From Lactiplantibacillus pentosus (GTDB taxonomy: Bacteria > Bacillota > Bacilli > Lactobacillales > Lactobacillaceae): a stretch of DNA of 64,000 nucleotides. The DNA is taken from NCBI RefSeq assembly GCF_003641185.1, contig NZ_CP032757.1:2108001-2172000 (forward strand), written 5' to 3'. Below are positions 47,099 to 56,559 of this stretch, piece by piece (the stretch's first letter is position 1; each line of letters begins with the position of its first letter). Below the pieces are notes generated by a model. That model saw only the letters and a list, made by a program, of their open reading frames with translations, was not told the origin of the DNA and did no database searches. The translations under genes were made by a program, and so were the position numbers.

Positions 47099-48013
47099 TT
47101 ATTGTTGTAAATCAAGACTAAATTGCTGAATTTTCTGCTGAATTTTCATCATTTTTTCTTGTTCTTCCGATAAGTTGGTCGTCTCCTGACCAGTTTGCTG
47201 TGCAATTAAGACGGCCACCCAGTCCGCTGGATCAGTAATTGCCAATTCTGGACGCGGATATAAGTACATTAACTGCAATTGTAAAAGTTCTCGTAAATTT
47301 TCATATAAAAAGACATCCTGGTCAGCAAGCTGAATTTTAAGCAGCTGTTGCGTCGCTAAACTGATTTCATCGGCGCCCACTTCAGTCAACTCGGCCGGGC
47401 AAAGTGTCAGTTGACGATCATCCAGTAACCATTGCATCTGCACCGGTGTGTTCACCTGCAGTTCATGTAAGGTATAGAGTACCTCTGAACGTGTCAAAGG
47501 ATGCAAAAACGGATCCACCAGTAAAAATTTGGCCGCGGTCAAATAACGTTGCATGGTTAGATGACGTGCCGCCTGTAAATCGGCTACCTGTGCCTGAACC
47601 GGCTGATCAGACAAGTGATAAAAATGTCGCATCGTGGTTGTCAACGTGGACTGCAAATGTGCCTCAGCGTCATTTTCAGCGGCTGAGAGCGTGGTTAATG
47701 CAGCCTGAGTCCAATCACTCTTCCCGCGTGCAACAATCACGATTCGCGCTGAGATAAACTCATGATTGGCAATTAGCGCGCGTAAGTACACGGATGCCCC
47801 CTCATCGGAAGCCAGATATTGGCTTTCGAATTCACTCGCGTAATTGCGCGCGGTGACATACTGCTGGTCGGCAACCAACGCTCGCACTAGCTGAAAATTA
47901 TTGGCAGCCGATTGTTCATCTTGATAAATTTGTTCCCATAAATTAGCTGCTTGATTCCAGTCTTTTTCGGCCACTGCTTGTTCAGCAGCCGTTTGACGCT
48001 CTGCTGGGGTCAT
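47099..48013 (-). CDS. TPR-like helical-repeat protein
   Basis: A 304-residue soluble, Ala/Gln/Leu-rich, all-helical protein. The N-terminal third (AEQAVAEKDWNQAANLWEQI and the next repeats) looks like tetratricopeptide repeats, and the C-terminus ends in a helical segment rich in Gln. It probably mediates protein contacts. The start at 48013 is preferred over 48055 because GAGAGGAG lies between them. It follows rnjB past a hairpin terminator, so it probably has its own promoter or uses readthrough. Confidence 0.75.
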   Translation of the reverse strand: MTPAERQTAAEQAVAEKDWNQAANLWEQIYQDEQSAANNFQLVRALVADQQYVTARNYASEFESQYLASDEGASVYLRALIANHEFISARIVIVARGKSDWTQAALTTLSAAENDAEAHLQSTLTTTMRHFYHLSDQPVQAQVADLQAARHLTMQRYLTAAKFLLVDPFLHPLTRSEVLYTLHELQVNTPVQMQWLLDDRQLTLCPAELTEVGADEISLATQQLLKIQLADQDVFLYENLRELLQLQLMYLYPRPELAITDPADWVAVLIAQQTGQETTNLSEEQEKMMKIQQKIQQFSLDLQQ

Positions 48014-48070
48014 CTGAACATGCTCCTCTCTTAAAAAAATCCGCAAATAAATCAAAATAAAAGTCTAAAG

Positions 48071-48100
48071 TAAAAAGTCGGAAATTTCTTCCGACTTTTT
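48071..48100. terminator. Terminator of rnjB
   Basis: AAAAAGTCGGAA and TTCCGACTTTTT form a perfect stem with U tracts on both strands. Confidence 0.9.
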
Positions 48101-48107
48101 ACGCTGA

Positions 48108-49832
48108 TTAAGCTTCCGGTTGGCGTTCAGCCGGCTTGTTTGATTTTGACTTTTTGCTTCGACGGTGGTGCTGATTGACTTCCATGATAACTGGTAAAAT
48201 GACCGGGTGACGTTTTGTCTGGTCCCACAAGTAGTGGTTCAACTTTTCGCGAACCGCTTGTTTCAAGTGACCCCAATCAAATTCCTTGTTATCAAGATTT
48301 TCTTGGACCGTCGTCCGTACCAATTCGGCACTTTCCTGCATCAAATCTTTGCTAGTCTTGACGTAGACGAAGCCCCGTGAGGTAATCTTAGGTGTCGAAA
48401 TAATCTTTTTCTTCTTACGATCAATTGTGACCACTGCCACAAAGATACCATCTTCGGATAAGATTTTCCGATCACGTAACACGATATTACCAATGTCACC
48501 GACGCCAATACCATCAATCATGGTGTCTCCAACTTCAATCGAGCCAGCTAAATGCATGGTGTCGCCATCATAACGTAACTGGTCACCCTTGGCAGCAATT
48601 AAGACATGGTCATCAGGAATTCCGACTTCACGCGCAAAACTTGCGTGCGCATCTAGCAGCCGATATTCACCCTGAATTGGAATAAAGTATTGTGGCTTCA
48701 TCATGTTGATCATCAATTGCAAGTCACGCTTAGCAGCATGGCCCGATGAGTTCATTTCATCCGCAATTGCTTTGACGTCTGCGTCAGCGCGATAAATCAT
48801 ATCACGAGTTTTGGCAACGACTGTTTCCATTGAATGGGAAGGTGTCGTCGTAATGAAGACCAGGTCACCCTTTTCAATGTTGACCTTACCCTCTTGCTTG
48901 TTCGCCATCCGCTGTAAAGCTTTGATGGGTTCACCCATGCGGCCAGTCTGCAAGATAACGACCTGTTCAGGCTTCAACTTATCGATGGCCTTTAACGGCA
49001 CAACGACATCTTCAGGCATGTGCAGCTTGCCTAAGTCAATGGCCGTCTTGACGATGCTTTCAACATCACCAGGCATTAAGGCTACTTTACGGTCGGACTT
49101 AGCTGCCGCATCAAGCACTTGTTGAATCCGTAAGATATTTGAAGCGACCGATGCCACAATGATTCGACCAGGATGATATTTGAAGGTTTCCAAGACGTAG
49201 GCCGCGATCTCACGCTCACTCACGGGTTGTTCGTAGTTTTCAGCGTTGGCTGAATCACTGAGTAATGCCAAGACACCCTTTGAACCGATTTCGGCTAAGC
49301 GCGCAAAGTCGGTTTGGTAGTCACCGGCAGCCGTCGGATCAAACTTAAAGTCACCTGTGTAGACAATTTCACCGGCACTCGTTTGTAGTACGATTCCCAT
49401 GGAGTCTGGAATTGAATGGGTCGTCCGGAAAAATGAGACGGTGACCGTACCAAAGTCAATTTCCGTCTTCTCATTAACAACGTGAAAATCGTTAAACTTC
49501 TTAGCTTGTGGGTCCTTCTGCAACTGAATTTTAGCCAATTCAATGGTTAGTTCTGAACCGAAAACTGGCACGTTAAATTCATTTAAAAAGTATGGTAAAG
49601 CACCGATTGCATCCGCATGGCCGTGCGTTAAGAACACACCAACGATTCGATCAGCATTCTCCCGCAAATAACTGAAATCTGGAATAACGATATCGATTCC
49701 GAGCAATTCATTTTCCGGGTATTTCAGCCCACAGTCCAAGATATAGATATCACCGTCGACTTCGACAGCATACATGTTTTTGCCGTTTTCACGGACCCCA
49801 CCAAAGGGGGTAATTTGAATTTTTGAACTCAA
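48108..49832 (-). CDS. rnjB: Ribonuclease J2 (degenerate metal site)
   Basis: A 574-residue beta-CASP metallo-beta-lactamase nuclease. The metal motif reads LTHGHADAIGALP (His70, His72, Asp74, then Ala75) where catalytic RNase J1 has HGHEDHIGG; loss of the last His is typical of RNase J2. Its position directly after dapA matches the Bacillus dapA-ymfA (rnjB) order. It probably works as the less active partner in a J1/J2 complex for mRNA decay and rRNA maturation. The C-terminus is basic (HHRRSKKSKSN). Confidence 0.85.
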   Translation of the reverse strand: MSSKIQITPFGGVRENGKNMYAVEVDGDIYILDCGLKYPENELLGIDIVIPDFSYLRENADRIVGVFLTHGHADAIGALPYFLNEFNVPVFGSELTIELAKIQLQKDPQAKKFNDFHVVNEKTEIDFGTVTVSFFRTTHSIPDSMGIVLQTSAGEIVYTGDFKFDPTAAGDYQTDFARLAEIGSKGVLALLSDSANAENYEQPVSEREIAAYVLETFKYHPGRIIVASVASNILRIQQVLDAAAKSDRKVALMPGDVESIVKTAIDLGKLHMPEDVVVPLKAIDKLKPEQVVILQTGRMGEPIKALQRMANKQEGKVNIEKGDLVFITTTPSHSMETVVAKTRDMIYRADADVKAIADEMNSSGHAAKRDLQLMINMMKPQYFIPIQGEYRLLDAHASFAREVGIPDDHVLIAAKGDQLRYDGDTMHLAGSIEVGDTMIDGIGVGDIGNIVLRDRKILSEDGIFVAVVTIDRKKKKIISTPKITSRGFVYVKTSKDLMQESAELVRTTVQENLDNKEFDWGHLKQAVREKLNHYLWDQTKRHPVILPVIMEVNQHHRRSKKSKSNKPAERQPEA

Positions 49833-49851
49833 TTATTTCACCTTGATTCTT

Positions 49852-50724
49852 CTATATATTTAATGTTTTAAATAACTGAGTTGTTTGCTCAGCACTTAAT
49901 GGTAAGATTGGTAGCCGCGGATCGCCAACTGGCTGGCCTAAATGGTTCAGTGCCGCCTTAACTGGTGACGGCGATGGTGCGCTAAACAACGCACTCATCT
50001 TTGGTGTCAAGTCACGTTGATACTTCGCAGCTGTCGCAATATCACCCTGTTCGATGGCAGTAAACATTGCAGTCATTTCGTCACCGTAAATATGACTGGC
50101 CACTGAAATCACACCGGCACCACCAATTTCCTTGGCTGCTAGGCTTTGAGAATCTTCACCAGTGTAGACTAGAAAATCAGCTGGTGCGTTTTCAACGATT
50201 GCGCCAAATTCTTCCATTGATGCACACTGCTTGATCCCAATGATATTTGGGTTTTGAGCTAACGTTAAAACGGTTGAAACTTCCATCTTAACAATCACGC
50301 GGCCGGGAATATTGTAAATAATCACTGGCAAGCCACCCTGTTCAGCGACGGCCGTAAAGTGTGCAATCATTCCAGCTTGGTCAGGTTTATTATAGTAAGG
50401 AACCACTACTAATGCGGCATCGATACCGTCAATTTGGCTGACCTTCTTAGTGAAGGCAATCGTCGCAGCAGTACTGTTAGAACCAGTCCCGGCCACGATT
50501 GGCACCCGGCCGTCCACAATTTTAGCAGCCTTTTTAAGTAAGGTTAACTTCTCATCTTCAGTCAACGTTGGGGCTTCACCAGTGGTACCGCCTACTAGGA
50601 TACCCTGCGTCCCATGCGCCAATAAATGTTCAATCAAGCTTGCCAACCGCTTTTCGTCTAGTTGTTGGTGATCATCGAAGGGGGTCACCATTGCGGTCAT
50701 CAAGTCAACGTTTGCAAAGTTCAT
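49852..50724 (-). CDS. dapA: 4-hydroxy-tetrahydrodipicolinate synthase
   Basis: First committed step of lysine and diaminopimelate synthesis from aspartate semialdehyde and pyruvate. The 290-residue (beta/alpha)8 enzyme has GGTTGEAPTLTEDE, the catalytic Tyr in IIYNIPGR and the Schiff-base Lys in GIKQCASMEEF. It is followed after 19 bases by rnjB in the same direction. Supply of diaminopimelate for the cell wall is the probable main role. Confidence 0.96.
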   Translation of the reverse strand: MNFANVDLMTAMVTPFDDHQQLDEKRLASLIEHLLAHGTQGILVGGTTGEAPTLTEDEKLTLLKKAAKIVDGRVPIVAGTGSNSTAATIAFTKKVSQIDGIDAALVVVPYYNKPDQAGMIAHFTAVAEQGGLPVIIYNIPGRVIVKMEVSTVLTLAQNPNIIGIKQCASMEEFGAIVENAPADFLVYTGEDSQSLAAKEIGGAGVISVASHIYGDEMTAMFTAIEQGDIATAAKYQRDLTPKMSALFSAPSPSPVKAALNHLGQPVGDPRLPILPLSAEQTTQLFKTLNI

Positions 50725-50843
50725 GATCTAAAAACTCCTCTATTAAAATTTACAAGTACCCAATGTACCTGTTCCGATTAAGTAACTCTTTTCAGTTTAC
50801 CACATTTTAAAGTAAAGCAATAGTTAGACCATTCGATTGGGGC

Positions 50844-52046
50844 TCAGCGCCCTGGTTGTTGATGAAAATATAGCCCCCAAAGCCCCAGTGCAATGACCTG
50901 CAAGCTGGCTGTCACGAGAAAAATCGGCTGATACCCCCACTGATTAGCAACTAGCACGGCCAGCCCAGGACCAACCACATTACCACAAGCCTGTGCTGAT
51001 TGATTGAGACTAAAAACCCGACCAAACGCAACTTGTGGCACCCGTTCGACCGTCATCACTTGCAAGGCAGGTAATAACGCCGCATCCGCAATTCCTAAGA
51101 TCAAGCGCAGGATAATCAATTGACCAACTTGTTGTACCAGACTCGTCAGAATCAGATCGCTGATAGCGAGCCCGAGAAATATGAGGAGACACCGCCCCGC
51201 ACCAAGCCGGTCAATCAATCGACCAATTCGGCCGGCCATTAAAATCGTCGCCACCCCGGGTGCAGCCGCGACGAGCCCCGTCAACAGGACAATCGTGTGC
51301 GACGACGCTTGTGGCGCTAACTGCATTACAAACAAACTCAAAATGGGCGTTACCGCATTCGTGGTCGCCTGAACAACTAAGAGTGAGGTTAAGAGCGCCA
51401 TGATAAACACCCCACCAATTTGCTTCAAGATCGGTCGTAGTGGTGCCAAAGCCTGCCGACTAACGGGTGTCACGTCTTCCTGAACGCCCCAAAACGTCAT
51501 GACAAAAACCATCGCCATCAAGCCACTCGTAACGATGAAGGCTCCGCGGTAACCAACCGTATTCGCAAGCACACTCCCGAGAAGCGGACCCATCAGTGTG
51601 CCACTAATACTTCCCGTCACTAACTTGCTCAGCCACTGTCCCCGACGCTCCGCTGGTGCTGTTAATGAAATCAGTGCGTTGGCATTATTAATATATCCCG
51701 AAAAAGCACCCTGCGCCGCACGCAAGATAAGCAGAATCGTCACGTTGGGGGCTAAACCCACGCCCAGAATCGTCAACGTCATCATGCCAGAAGCGCGCAA
51801 ACACATTAATTTACGGCCCTTCTGATCAGCCAGTCGACCCCATAACGGTGCCACAAGTGCTTTACAAGCATACGTGACTGCGAAGGCGGCCGCACCAAGT
51901 AAATTTAACTGCGTCGTGGAATAATGTCCCAGCGTTTGAATATAAAGCACAATAAAGGGCAAGGTCATCGCGTTACCTAAATCTGTAATCAGACTGCCAA
52001 ACCATAGAATCCTAAAATTGCGGGTCAATGTTGTCGTCGCTTGCAT
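50844..52046 (-). CDS. MFS multidrug efflux transporter
   Basis: A 400-residue protein with about twelve hydrophobic helices. The MFS loop motif GRLADQKGRK follows helix 2, and motif C-like glycines (GTLMGPLLGSVLANTVGYRGAF) occur in helix 5, which marks antiporters of the DHA1 drug-efflux group. It resembles PmrA-type pumps. The gene is single on its strand, with no regulator adjacent. Confidence 0.9.
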   Translation of the reverse strand: MQATTTLTRNFRILWFGSLITDLGNAMTLPFIVLYIQTLGHYSTTQLNLLGAAAFAVTYACKALVAPLWGRLADQKGRKLMCLRASGMMTLTILGVGLAPNVTILLILRAAQGAFSGYINNANALISLTAPAERRGQWLSKLVTGSISGTLMGPLLGSVLANTVGYRGAFIVTSGLMAMVFVMTFWGVQEDVTPVSRQALAPLRPILKQIGGVFIMALLTSLLVVQATTNAVTPILSLFVMQLAPQASSHTIVLLTGLVAAAPGVATILMAGRIGRLIDRLGAGRCLLIFLGLAISDLILTSLVQQVGQLIILRLILGIADAALLPALQVMTVERVPQVAFGRVFSLNQSAQACGNVVGPGLAVLVANQWGYQPIFLVTASLQVIALGLWGLYFHQQPGR

Positions 52047-52138
52047 AAAATCTCCTCAATCATCCGTTTTAATAGTTTTCAGTATAGCGAACGGTTGTTT
52101 GAGTTTGATAAAGTTTATGTATCGTTTTTGTAATGGTA

Positions 52139-52170
52139 CAAAAAAAGAACCACCCGAAGGCAGCTCTTCT
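52139..52170 (-). terminator. Terminator of rpsO
   Basis: Minus-strand AGAGCTGCC pairs with GGTGGTTCT (G-U pairs allowed) around a TTCG loop, then TTTTTTT. Confidence 0.8.
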
Positions 52171-52180
52171 AAATTCAATA

Positions 52181-52450
52181 TTAACGACGAAGACCAAGAC
52201 TTTGGATTAAGTCACGGTAACGGTTAACGTCTTCTTTACGAAGGTAAGCTAACAAGTTACGACGATGACCGATTTTCTTCATCAACCCACGTTGTGAATG
52301 AAAATCCTTCTTGTGAACACGTAAATGTTCGTTTAATTCGTTGATGTCTTCTGTTAAAACTGCAACTTGGACTTCAACTGAACCAGTATCGCCTTCGTGA
52401 CGGGCATACTTGTTAATAAGTTCCGTCTTCTTTTCGCGTGAAATTGCCAT
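52181..52450 (-). CDS. rpsO: 30S ribosomal protein S15
   Basis: Binds 16S rRNA early in small-subunit assembly. 89 residues; the start at 52450 gives the canonical [18 protein letters not shown], with the conserved [25 protein letters not shown] block. AAAGGTGG stands 9 bases before the ATG. The longer open frame upstream is leader. S15 often represses its own mRNA, and a structured leader would fit here. Confidence 0.98.
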   Translation of the reverse strand: MAISREKKTELINKYARHEGDTGSVEVQVAVLTEDINELNEHLRVHKKDFHSQRGLMKKIGHRRNLLAYLRKEDVNRYRDLIQSLGLRR

Positions 52451-52537
52451 GTGTTTCAACCACCTTTCCAATAATTGCCCTAAACTGAGTAAATCGTTGG
52501 TGGTGCGCGATAAACTAAGTAAAGGGTTGCTGAACAC
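52451..52537 (-). promoter_or_regulatory. rpsO leader with duplicated 13-mer, candidate S15 autoregulatory site
   Basis: The predicted leader of about 85 nt holds two copies of TTTACTYAGTTTA (52481-52493 and 52511-52523), 30 bases apart, 12 of 13 identical, followed by the SD region. S15 leaders in Bacilli are known autoregulators, but this one is not matched by eye to a described class. Confidence 0.4.
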
Positions 52538-52544
52538 TTGATAT

Positions 52545-52573
52545 AGTCTAGCAAACTCCCCATTAAAATGCAA
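52545..52573 (-). promoter_or_regulatory. Promoter of rpsO
   Basis: TTGCAT and TAGACT (minus strand) are separated by 17 bases. Confidence 0.65.
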
Positions 52574-52781
52574 GTCCAGTGACAAGTGAAGTTCAACGTC
52601 AAGTAGTCGAATTGGTCGTAATCCTGCAGATCAACAACGTGTAAACCAGCATGCCAGCCGAATACACCGTCTAAGACTGTCCGGCATTCAATCCGCGGCC
52701 GCTAGCCTTTTTTATCCTGATTGACCTGTCCTAACTCGCAGTTGAAACGTGTATCAAGATAAATTACTTTACACATAACGG

Positions 52782-52810
52782 TTGCAATCAAGCCGGGGCT
52801 TATGTATAAT
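52782..52810 (+). promoter_or_regulatory. Promoter of rpsT
   Basis: TTGCAA and TATAAT are separated by exactly 17 bases. Transcription would start about 30 bases before the start codon. Confidence 0.8.
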
Positions 52811-52844
52811 AGCATTTGTTGAAAAAATGATGGAGGTGAATCTG

Positions 52845-53099
52845 ATGCCAATTATCAAATCCGCTATTGAACGCGTGAAAACAAACAATAAAGCAAACGC
52901 CCGTAACACCGCCCAAATGAGTGCGATGCGGACTGCTGTTAAGAAATTTGAAGCTGCTAAGACTGCCGGTGCCGACAATGTCGACGAACTTTACGTCGCA
53001 GCTGCTAGCGCTGTTGACAAGGCTGCTTCTAAAGGTCTTATCAAGCGCAACAAAGCTGCCCGTGACAAGTCACGGATGGCCGCACGTTACGCAAAATAA
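52845..53099 (+). CDS. rpsT: 30S ribosomal protein S20
   Basis: Binds 16S rRNA in the small subunit. 84 residues, Lys/Ala-rich and helical, with the family start [20 protein letters not shown] and the conserved [16 protein letters not shown] end. GGAGG stands about 8 bases before the ATG; the longer frame from 52782 overlaps the promoter. It is divergent from rpsO, the usual arrangement being a monocistronic gene. Confidence 0.97.
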   Translation: MPIIKSAIERVKTNNKANARNTAQMSAMRTAVKKFEAAKTAGADNVDELYVAAASAVDKAASKGLIKRNKAARDKSRMAARYAK

Positions 53100-53107
53100 G
53101 CTAATTT

Positions 53108-53137
53108 AACGCCTGAGCCTTGCGATGGCGTTTTTTT
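53108..53137 (+). terminator. Terminator of rpsT
   Basis: AACGCC pairs with GGCGTT and is followed by a T run. Confidence 0.8.
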
Positions 53138-53162
53138 ATACGAAAAATTAATGAACGACCTC

Positions 53163-53210
53163 AAAAACATCTGAACCGTGGGCCTCCCTGCCCTGGTTCA
53201 GATGTTTTTT
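53163..53210. terminator. Bidirectional terminator before holA end
   Basis: AAAAACATCTGAACC and GGTTCAGATGTTTTTT form a 15-bp stem with T tracts on both strands. Confidence 0.85.
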
Positions 53211-53252
53211 AGATTAACCGTAATTTAGATGGTGACGTGTTCATTATTGACC

Positions 53253-54314
53253 CTAATAAGCCCCCGACCGTGCTCGTGTTGCCGTTCGCCGCTCGTTCAC
53301 GAACTGCACCATGAATAATTCGAACAGCAATTCTGGATCACGTTGCGTCGTTTTCATTTGTTCTTCAGTTTGCAGTAATCCTAAGTAAGCGGCGCGTAAA
53401 GCTGCTTGATCAAAATGGCGCACCGTTTGCATCGCTAACTTGACGCGGTACGGGTGGACTTTTAACGTGCTGGCCAAACTGCCCTGGCTGTAACCCGCCT
53501 GCGCCATGATCTTAACTTGTAGCAATAATCGAAATTGGCCTAACAGAATCGCATTGATCTTTAAGGGGGCTTCTTGAGCCGCAACCAATTCGTGGTACAG
53601 CTCTACTGCTGGCTGCGTGCGATAACGTAAGACGTCATTAACGAGGTCAAACACATTCTGTGTCAGCGATTTAGTCACTAACGCTTGTACTGCCGCCAAA
53701 TCAATCTGCTGAGACTGAGCGGCGTAAATCATTAACTTCGGTAGTTGACCCATAATCAGTCCTAACTGCCCATCCGTTCGATTGACCAATTCTTGCAACG
53801 CATCCGCATCGATACGAATCTTCTTCTCATCCAAAGCTGCCTGGACGTAGCGCTGGGTCTCCGCCTCCGACACCTGATTGATTTCAATCATCGTTGCTTG
53901 TTTTTTGAGCGTTTTGACGAGCTTTTTACGCGCATCAAACTTCTCGTAAGGGGCCATTAACACTAGAATCGTGCTTGGCTCCGGTTGTTCAAAATAGTGC
54001 TGTAACGAGTCCAAATCGTGATCGACCTTGGTCTTTTTATTTTCACCCGTCAAAAAATACGGATGGTTGATAAAGACCAGCCGGCGCTCACCAAAAAATG
54101 GCGCTGACATCGCATCATCGAGTGCGACTGCGACCGGTGTGGTCTCCATATCATAGCTGCCGACGTTCATCGTTTGTTCTTCAGTCGGAATTTGCTGCGT
54201 CAACGCCTGTTTGAGTTGATCCGCTAAATAGTCGACGGTTCCTAAAATCACATAAATCGGTGCAAGTTCACCGTTGCGAATCGTTTTTAACGCTTGCTGT
54301 GCGTTGATAGCGAT
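53253..54314 (-). CDS. holA: DNA polymerase III delta subunit, apparent ATC start
   Basis: The clamp-loader delta subunit of about 353 residues; domain order (N-terminal P-loop-like fold without Walker A, lid, C-terminal collar) fits the family. The frame after an in-frame TGA (54324-54326) holds no ATG, GTG or TTG until a GTG at 54251. ATC at 54314, with AAGGAAGG just upstream, restores the conserved N-terminus (AINAQQALKTIRNGELAPIY), whereas the GTG start has no SD and cuts off the first strand. The ATC start overlaps comEC by 47 bases. If AUC is not used, translation starts at 54251 (332 residues). Confidence 0.85.
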   Translation of the reverse strand: MAINAQQALKTIRNGELAPIYVILGTVDYLADQLKQALTQQIPTEEQTMNVGSYDMETTPVAVALDDAMSAPFFGERRLVFINHPYFLTGENKKTKVDHDLDSLQHYFEQPEPSTILVLMAPYEKFDARKKLVKTLKKQATMIEINQVSEAETQRYVQAALDEKKIRIDADALQELVNRTDGQLGLIMGQLPKLMIYAAQSQQIDLAAVQALVTKSLTQNVFDLVNDVLRYRTQPAVELYHELVAAQEAPLKINAILLGQFRLLLQVKIMAQAGYSQGSLASTLKVHPYRVKLAMQTVRHFDQAALRAAYLGLLQTEEQMKTTQRDPELLFELFMVQFVNERRTATRARSGAY

Positions 54315-56559
54315 TACCTTCCTTCAAAAATGTTTGCCACTGTCCCTGCCGATGATTAAAAAATCGATAAGTAATCATGCCTTGCAGGGCCGTGGAATAC
54401 GTTTCAATGCGTAAATTGGCTAAAGTCGTCAGTGTTTCTTGATTGGGATGACCGTACCGATTATGGCGGCCAACCGAAAGAATCCCTTGTCGCACCCCGA
54501 GCTGTTGCAACGCTTCAGGGTCCGACGCCGTTTTACTGCCGTGATGTCCTAATTTTAACACATCCACCCGTAATTGCGGATAGCGGGCAGTGATTGCCCG
54601 TTCTCCAGCTCGGTCCAGGTCACCTGTAAACATAAAACGGCGCTGACCGAAGACACCCGTGAGCACCAACGAATCTTCATTTTCAGCCCGGCCTGGTCGA
54701 AACGGATGAACGGCCATCAATCCGTCCGCAAACGTCTGCCCAGCCAGCGCTTCCATCACAATTGGTGGCTGTTTCGCCGGCTGCAATAATTTTTGAAACT
54801 TATCTAAATGTGCCATTCCAGCTGGTACCACGACTCGTTTAACTGGCATCAAGCGTAGTAATTCACCCAGATCACCGATATGATCAACGTCTTTATGCGA
54901 CAAATATACCGTATCCAAATGCGTAATTCCAAGTCGATGCAAATAATTAACGGTAATGGTCTCGACTCGAGCCTTAGGTGTCAAGCCATCATCTTGCCAG
55001 TGGGGCTTGGGAAAATGCAGCCGGCCGCCGGTATCAATCAGACTCACTTGCCGGTTAAACGGCTGCCGAATCAGGATTGAATCACCCTGCCCGACGTCGA
55101 TGAACTGCACGGCGCCATGCAACGGGAATCGCATGCTGAGGATAAAACACCCGTATGCCAACACTAATAATCGCCGGTACCGGCGCGTCGGCGTCCGCAA
55201 CAACCACAAACTCAGCAAACTGAGTCCCCACGCCCAGATGGCATTTGGCTGACCCAACACGAGTAATCCTGGCCAGTGACTGACCCAGTCCAGCCACGTT
55301 TGAAAGTTGACTAACAGCCATTCACAACTGCTAGCGATTCCCGGAACCTGGGTGCCAAAAATCGCCCCAATCATGGTTACAGGAAATAACAACCAGCTAA
55401 AGAGTGGCGCAACGATTAAATTGACCGCTAACGACAACGCATGCCACTGAGCAGTCGCGACTAACAATACTGGCAAGCTAATCACTTGAATCCACACCGC
55501 CAATTTCCAAGATGGCATGCTTGGCATCAAAATCAATAGCAGGGCCAAACCATAACTCAATTGGCCCCCTAATTGACTCAAGACTAATGGATTATGAATC
55601 AATCCAATCATCAACGCTAGACTCCAACCGCTCAACGCACCACTCGTTCGGTGCGTCACGAGCTCCCAAACGATTGGCAAGGCCGCGGTAATGACAGCGC
55701 GTTGTAGACTATCGGCGCCACCACCAAAGATTAGATAAGCCGGCAACAATCCTAATAGCCAATAGTCCGTCGCTTGCCTGCTTAAATGCAGCCGGATCAG
55801 TCCCCATTTTAAGAAGCTAATCAGTAAGATCACGTGCATCCCAGAGAGACTGAAAAGGTGCAGTAAGCCTAATTGTTGGACTGCCCCCATCGTCGTTTGA
55901 AAATCAGCTGGCCGCAATCCAACCAACAAAGAACTCGCATAACGGGCCAACATCGGTGGTAATTGCTGACAACGTTGCGCAAAAGCCCAACGCCACTGAT
56001 GTAAGCGGTCAACAATTCCCAACCACCCGGTACGCGGCGCTGCTTGAATCTGAAACACCTGCGTGAGCGTCAGTTGTTGGGCAATCCCCTGACTGCGATA
56101 ATACATGGGAGCATCAAATTGACCGGGATTGGTCGGTGGATCAATGGGTGCCAGCGTCCCCTGAGCGTGCCATACCATTCGTCTGGTTACCCGTTGTAAC
56201 CACTGCTTATCATGGGCGGATTTTAACTGGCCTCTGACTAACACGCGTCCAACCGAACCGTTAGCCACCAGTTGGTACTGACCACCCCGAATCGAGATCG
56301 CATCTGGTTGGACGGTTAACTCAGCCTGCATTGACTGACTCGGCAGCGCCGCTAAATGTTCAAAACGGTGATTTTGCCAGCTAAACCAACCGGCAAAGCC
56401 CACCACACATACCAACGTTACCATCAGTGTATGCCGCTCGCGCAAACACCAGACCCGAAAGAGCCACAGTCCGAGCAACACTGCGGCAATCGGTTGTTGG
56501 CTTACTAACCAACTACTAAGTAGACCGCAACTAATTGCGGCGAAAAATAACGGGCGCAC
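54268..56559 (-). CDS. comEC: DNA internalization competence channel ComEC
   Basis: Forms the membrane channel for transformation DNA. The 763-residue protein has N-terminal helices, a DUF4131/OB-like external region (about 60-170), the Competence domain with many helices (about 200-480, LFSLSGMHVILL) and a C-terminal metallo-beta-lactamase domain (SHKDVDHIGD, FTGDLDRAGE, LGHHGSKTASD). It starts 1 base after the comEB stop. The intact frame suggests working DNA uptake or retained competence genes. Confidence 0.95.
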   Translation of the reverse strand: MRPLFFAAISCGLLSSWLVSQQPIAAVLLGLWLFRVWCLRERHTLMVTLVCVVGFAGWFSWQNHRFEHLAALPSQSMQAELTVQPDAISIRGGQYQLVANGSVGRVLVRGQLKSAHDKQWLQRVTRRMVWHAQGTLAPIDPPTNPGQFDAPMYYRSQGIAQQLTLTQVFQIQAAPRTGWLGIVDRLHQWRWAFAQRCQQLPPMLARYASSLLVGLRPADFQTTMGAVQQLGLLHLFSLSGMHVILLISFLKWGLIRLHLSRQATDYWLLGLLPAYLIFGGGADSLQRAVITAALPIVWELVTHRTSGALSGWSLALMIGLIHNPLVLSQLGGQLSYGLALLLILMPSMPSWKLAVWIQVISLPVLLVATAQWHALSLAVNLIVAPLFSWLLFPVTMIGAIFGTQVPGIASSCEWLLVNFQTWLDWVSHWPGLLVLGQPNAIWAWGLSLLSLWLLRTPTRRYRRLLVLAYGCFILSMRFPLHGAVQFIDVGQGDSILIRQPFNRQVSLIDTGGRLHFPKPHWQDDGLTPKARVETITVNYLHRLGITHLDTVYLSHKDVDHIGDLGELLRLMPVKRVVVPAGMAHLDKFQKLLQPAKQPPIVMEALAGQTFADGLMAVHPFRPGRAENEDSLVLTGVFGQRRFMFTGDLDRAGERAITARYPQLRVDVLKLGHHGSKTASDPEALQQLGVRQGILSVGRHNRYGHPNQETLTTLANLRIETYSTALQGMITYRFFNHRQGQWQTFLKEGNRYQRTASVKNDSQR

